This document shows positions 15,578-16,601 of a stretch of 16,601 bases of DNA, one piece after another. Origin of the DNA: JBOFSR01 sp051651645 (GTDB lineage Bacteria; Spirochaetota; Spirochaetia; Treponematales; Treponemataceae). Positions within the stretch are counted from its first letter, which is position 1. Each line of letters starts with the position of its first letter. The notes beneath the pieces are model-generated. The model saw only the letters and a program-made list of their open reading frames with translations, made no database searches and had not been told where the DNA came from. Made by a program: the position numbers and the translations under genes. The stretch covers positions 1 through 16,601 of the forward strand of contig JBOFSR010000111.1 in assembly GCA_051651645.1 (NCBI GenBank). The letters run 5' to 3'.

Positions 15578-15587
15578 GGGTAAATAA

Positions 15588-16058
15588 ATGGGAAGAAAGA
15601 ATAAATCCGTTGACAGAGCTTTATTGCCTGATCCAAGATATAACAGCGTAGTTGTTTCAAAATTTGTTTTAAGAATGATGCTTGATGGAAAAAAAGCTAC
15701 GTGTTTTAAAATTGTTTATGAAGCTATTGAAAAACTTAAAGATAAAACGCCAAAAGAGCCAATTGAAGTTTTTATGCAAGCACTAGATAATGTAAAGCCA
15801 ATGGTTGAGGTTAAGTCTCGTCGTGTTGGTGGTGCAACCTATCAAGTTCCAATTGAAATTAGAGATGCTCGACGTGAAGCACTTGCAATGAGATGGATTA
15901 TTGCTGCTGCTCGAAATAAAACTGGTCGAGGGATGAGCGATCGTCTTTCTGCTGAGTTGCTTGATGCATTCAATAGTACAGGAACTGCATACAAGAAAAA
16001 AGAAGATACCCACAAAATGGCAGAAGCAAATAAAGCTTTTACTCATTTCCGCTGGTAG
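15588..16058 (+). CDS. rpsG: 30S ribosomal protein S7
   Basis: This 156-residue protein nucleates assembly of the 16S rRNA 3' domain and sits at the head of the 30S subunit. The S7 patterns are clear: the N-terminal basic region, PLLP-like RALLPDPRYNS at residues 10-20, and the block VEVKSRRVGGATYQVPIEI in the middle followed by RWIIAAARNK. The Shine-Dalgarno AAGGG overlaps the rpsL stop, so the two are probably translated together. In E. coli S7 represses its operon by binding a structured gap of about 100 bases between rpsL and rpsG; no such gap exists here. EF-G and EF-Tu genes, which usually follow, are absent, and the operon ends in a terminator. Confidence 0.98.
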   Translation: MGRKNKSVDRALLPDPRYNSVVVSKFVLRMMLDGKKATCFKIVYEAIEKLKDKTPKEPIEVFMQALDNVKPMVEVKSRRVGGATYQVPIEIRDARREALAMRWIIAAARNKTGRGMSDRLSAELLDAFNSTGTAYKKKEDTHKMAEANKAFTHFRW

Positions 16059-16082
16059 ATTTTATTTATTCATACGAATGAA

Positions 16083-16119
16083 ATTACACTGGGGTTTTAA
16101 CTTAAAATCTCAGTGTGAT
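16083..16119 (+). promoter_or_regulatory. First of two 3' hairpins after rpsG
   Basis: The arm 16083-16098 pairs with 16104-16119 over 16 base pairs, three of them G-U, with an AACTT loop. It ends 3 bases before the terminator stem. A role in 3'-end protection of the operon transcript is possible. Confidence 0.5.
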
Positions 16120-16122
16120 CGG

Positions 16123-16157
16123 AACCTTAAGAAAAGTGATTTTCTTAAGGTTTTTTT
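16123..16157 (+). terminator. Intrinsic terminator of the ribosomal/RNA polymerase operon
   Basis: A perfect 13-base-pair stem (16123-16135 with 16140-16152), a GTGA loop and a run of seven T residues (16151-16157) form a textbook Rho-independent terminator. It lies 64 bases after the rpsG stop. The A-rich left flank is not strong enough to claim it also works leftward. Confidence 0.9.
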
Positions 16158-16189
16158 ATTAGCTAATCTTTTTGCGATTTTGGAGCATG

Positions 16190-16601
16190 ATGGGATACAT
16201 AGAACTTTTATTTATTGCAATTGGTTTATCAATGGATGCCTTTGCTGTTTCTATTTGCAAAGGTATTGCCACAAAAAAACTTTTTGTAAGCCACTATTTA
16301 AAAGCAGGCCTCTGGTTTGGACTTTTCCAAGCAATTATGCCCTTAATTGGATTTTTAATCGGTTCAATATTTGAAATGTATATATCGCTTTTTGACCATT
16401 GGATTGCTTTTGTTTTGCTCGGTTTGGTTGGTGCAAAAATGCTCAAAGAATCTTTTTCCACTGATACTGAGCAACCTACTAATTCTTTTAACGTTAAGAC
16501 TATGCTTTTTCTTGCAATTGCAACAAGTATTGATGCTCTTGCAGTTGGTATAACTTTTGCTTTGCTGCCTAGTGTAAACATTCTTTTTGCTGTTTTGTTT
16601 A
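16190..16601 (+). CDS. mntP: Putative manganese efflux pump MntP, partial (3' end beyond the window)
   Basis: The first 137 residues of a small hydrophobic protein of the MntP (DUF204/YebN) family, which exports Mn(II) across the inner membrane. The typical first-repeat motif GLSMDAFAVSICKG is at residues 12-25, and the GLVGAKM block follows near 77-83. The second-repeat counterpart ATSIDALAVGI is near 110-120. The aspartates in both DA motifs are the residues expected to matter for transport. Two adjacent ATGs are possible (16187 and 16190). I chose the second because GGAG at 16182-16185 is only one base from the first. It lies 32 bases past the operon terminator, and I found no clear promoter or manganese riboswitch before it. 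Confidence 0.9.
   Translation, partial: MGYIELLFIAIGLSMDAFAVSICKGIATKKLFVSHYLKAGLWFGLFQAIMPLIGFLIGSIFEMYISLFDHWIAFVLLGLVGAKMLKESFSTDTEQPTNSFNVKTMLFLAIATSIDALAVGITFALLPSVNILFAVLF

Noticed and set aside
16059..16189. Possible manganese riboswitch (yybP-ykoY type) before mntP
   Set aside because: The gap is filled by the two hairpins of the upstream operon's end, and I could not see the conserved yybP-ykoY loop sequences.

Overview
This AT-rich window (GC content not counted, by eye below 40%) is a bacterial housekeeping locus. It holds the ribosomal protein/RNA polymerase superoperon, with a potassium-uptake cluster on the opposite strand to its left and the start of a manganese exporter to its right. 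Several things point to a spirochaete, most likely Treponema or a close relative. These are the gene order tRNA-Thr, rpmG, tRNA-Trp, secE, nusG, rplKAJL, rpoBC, rpsLG with no EF-G or EF-Tu gene following, the lengths of the RNA polymerase subunits (about 1174 and 1414 residues), and an asparagine at the RpoB position equivalent to E. coli Ser531. That assignment rests on remembered family features and was not tested by a search.

Left region (1-3450, minus strand): trkA, trkH and a 5'-partial RluA-family pseudouridine synthase gene form a tight leftward cluster. TrkA and TrkH overlap by one base (TAATG) and the synthase begins 7 bases after trkH. A good sigma70-type promoter sits so close to the trkA ATG that the mRNA would be almost leaderless.

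Central region (3500-16160, plus strand): a strong promoter (TTGACA, 17 bases, TATACT) starts a run of tRNA-Thr(GGU), L33, tRNA-Trp(CCA), SecE, NusG, L11, L1, L10, L7/L12, RpoB, RpoC, S12 and S7. It ends in a strong intrinsic terminator. The genes supply ribosomal stalk and L1-arm proteins, the two large RNA polymerase subunits, the transcription factor that joins polymerase to the ribosome, a translocon subunit and two 30S proteins. The genes are closely packed except for five gaps of roughly 70-180 bases (before rplK, rplL, rpoB, rpoC and rpsL). Each of these gaps holds at least one RNA hairpin that can be drawn from the sequence. The usual L10 leader site before rplJ and the S7 operator between rpsL and rpsG have no room to exist here.

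Right region (16190-16601): a 3'-partial mntP-like manganese efflux gene, transcribed rightward after the terminator.

No mobile element, CRISPR array, phage gene or novel multi-gene system is visible. All protein genes belong to well-known families and look intact. The points of interest are fine-scale: the natural rifampicin-resistance residue, an L33 zinc ribbon with three of four cysteines, the near-leaderless trkA transcript, and the hairpin-bearing gaps that may set the relative expression of L12, RNA polymerase and S12/S7. No stretch longer than 300 bases lacks a gene.
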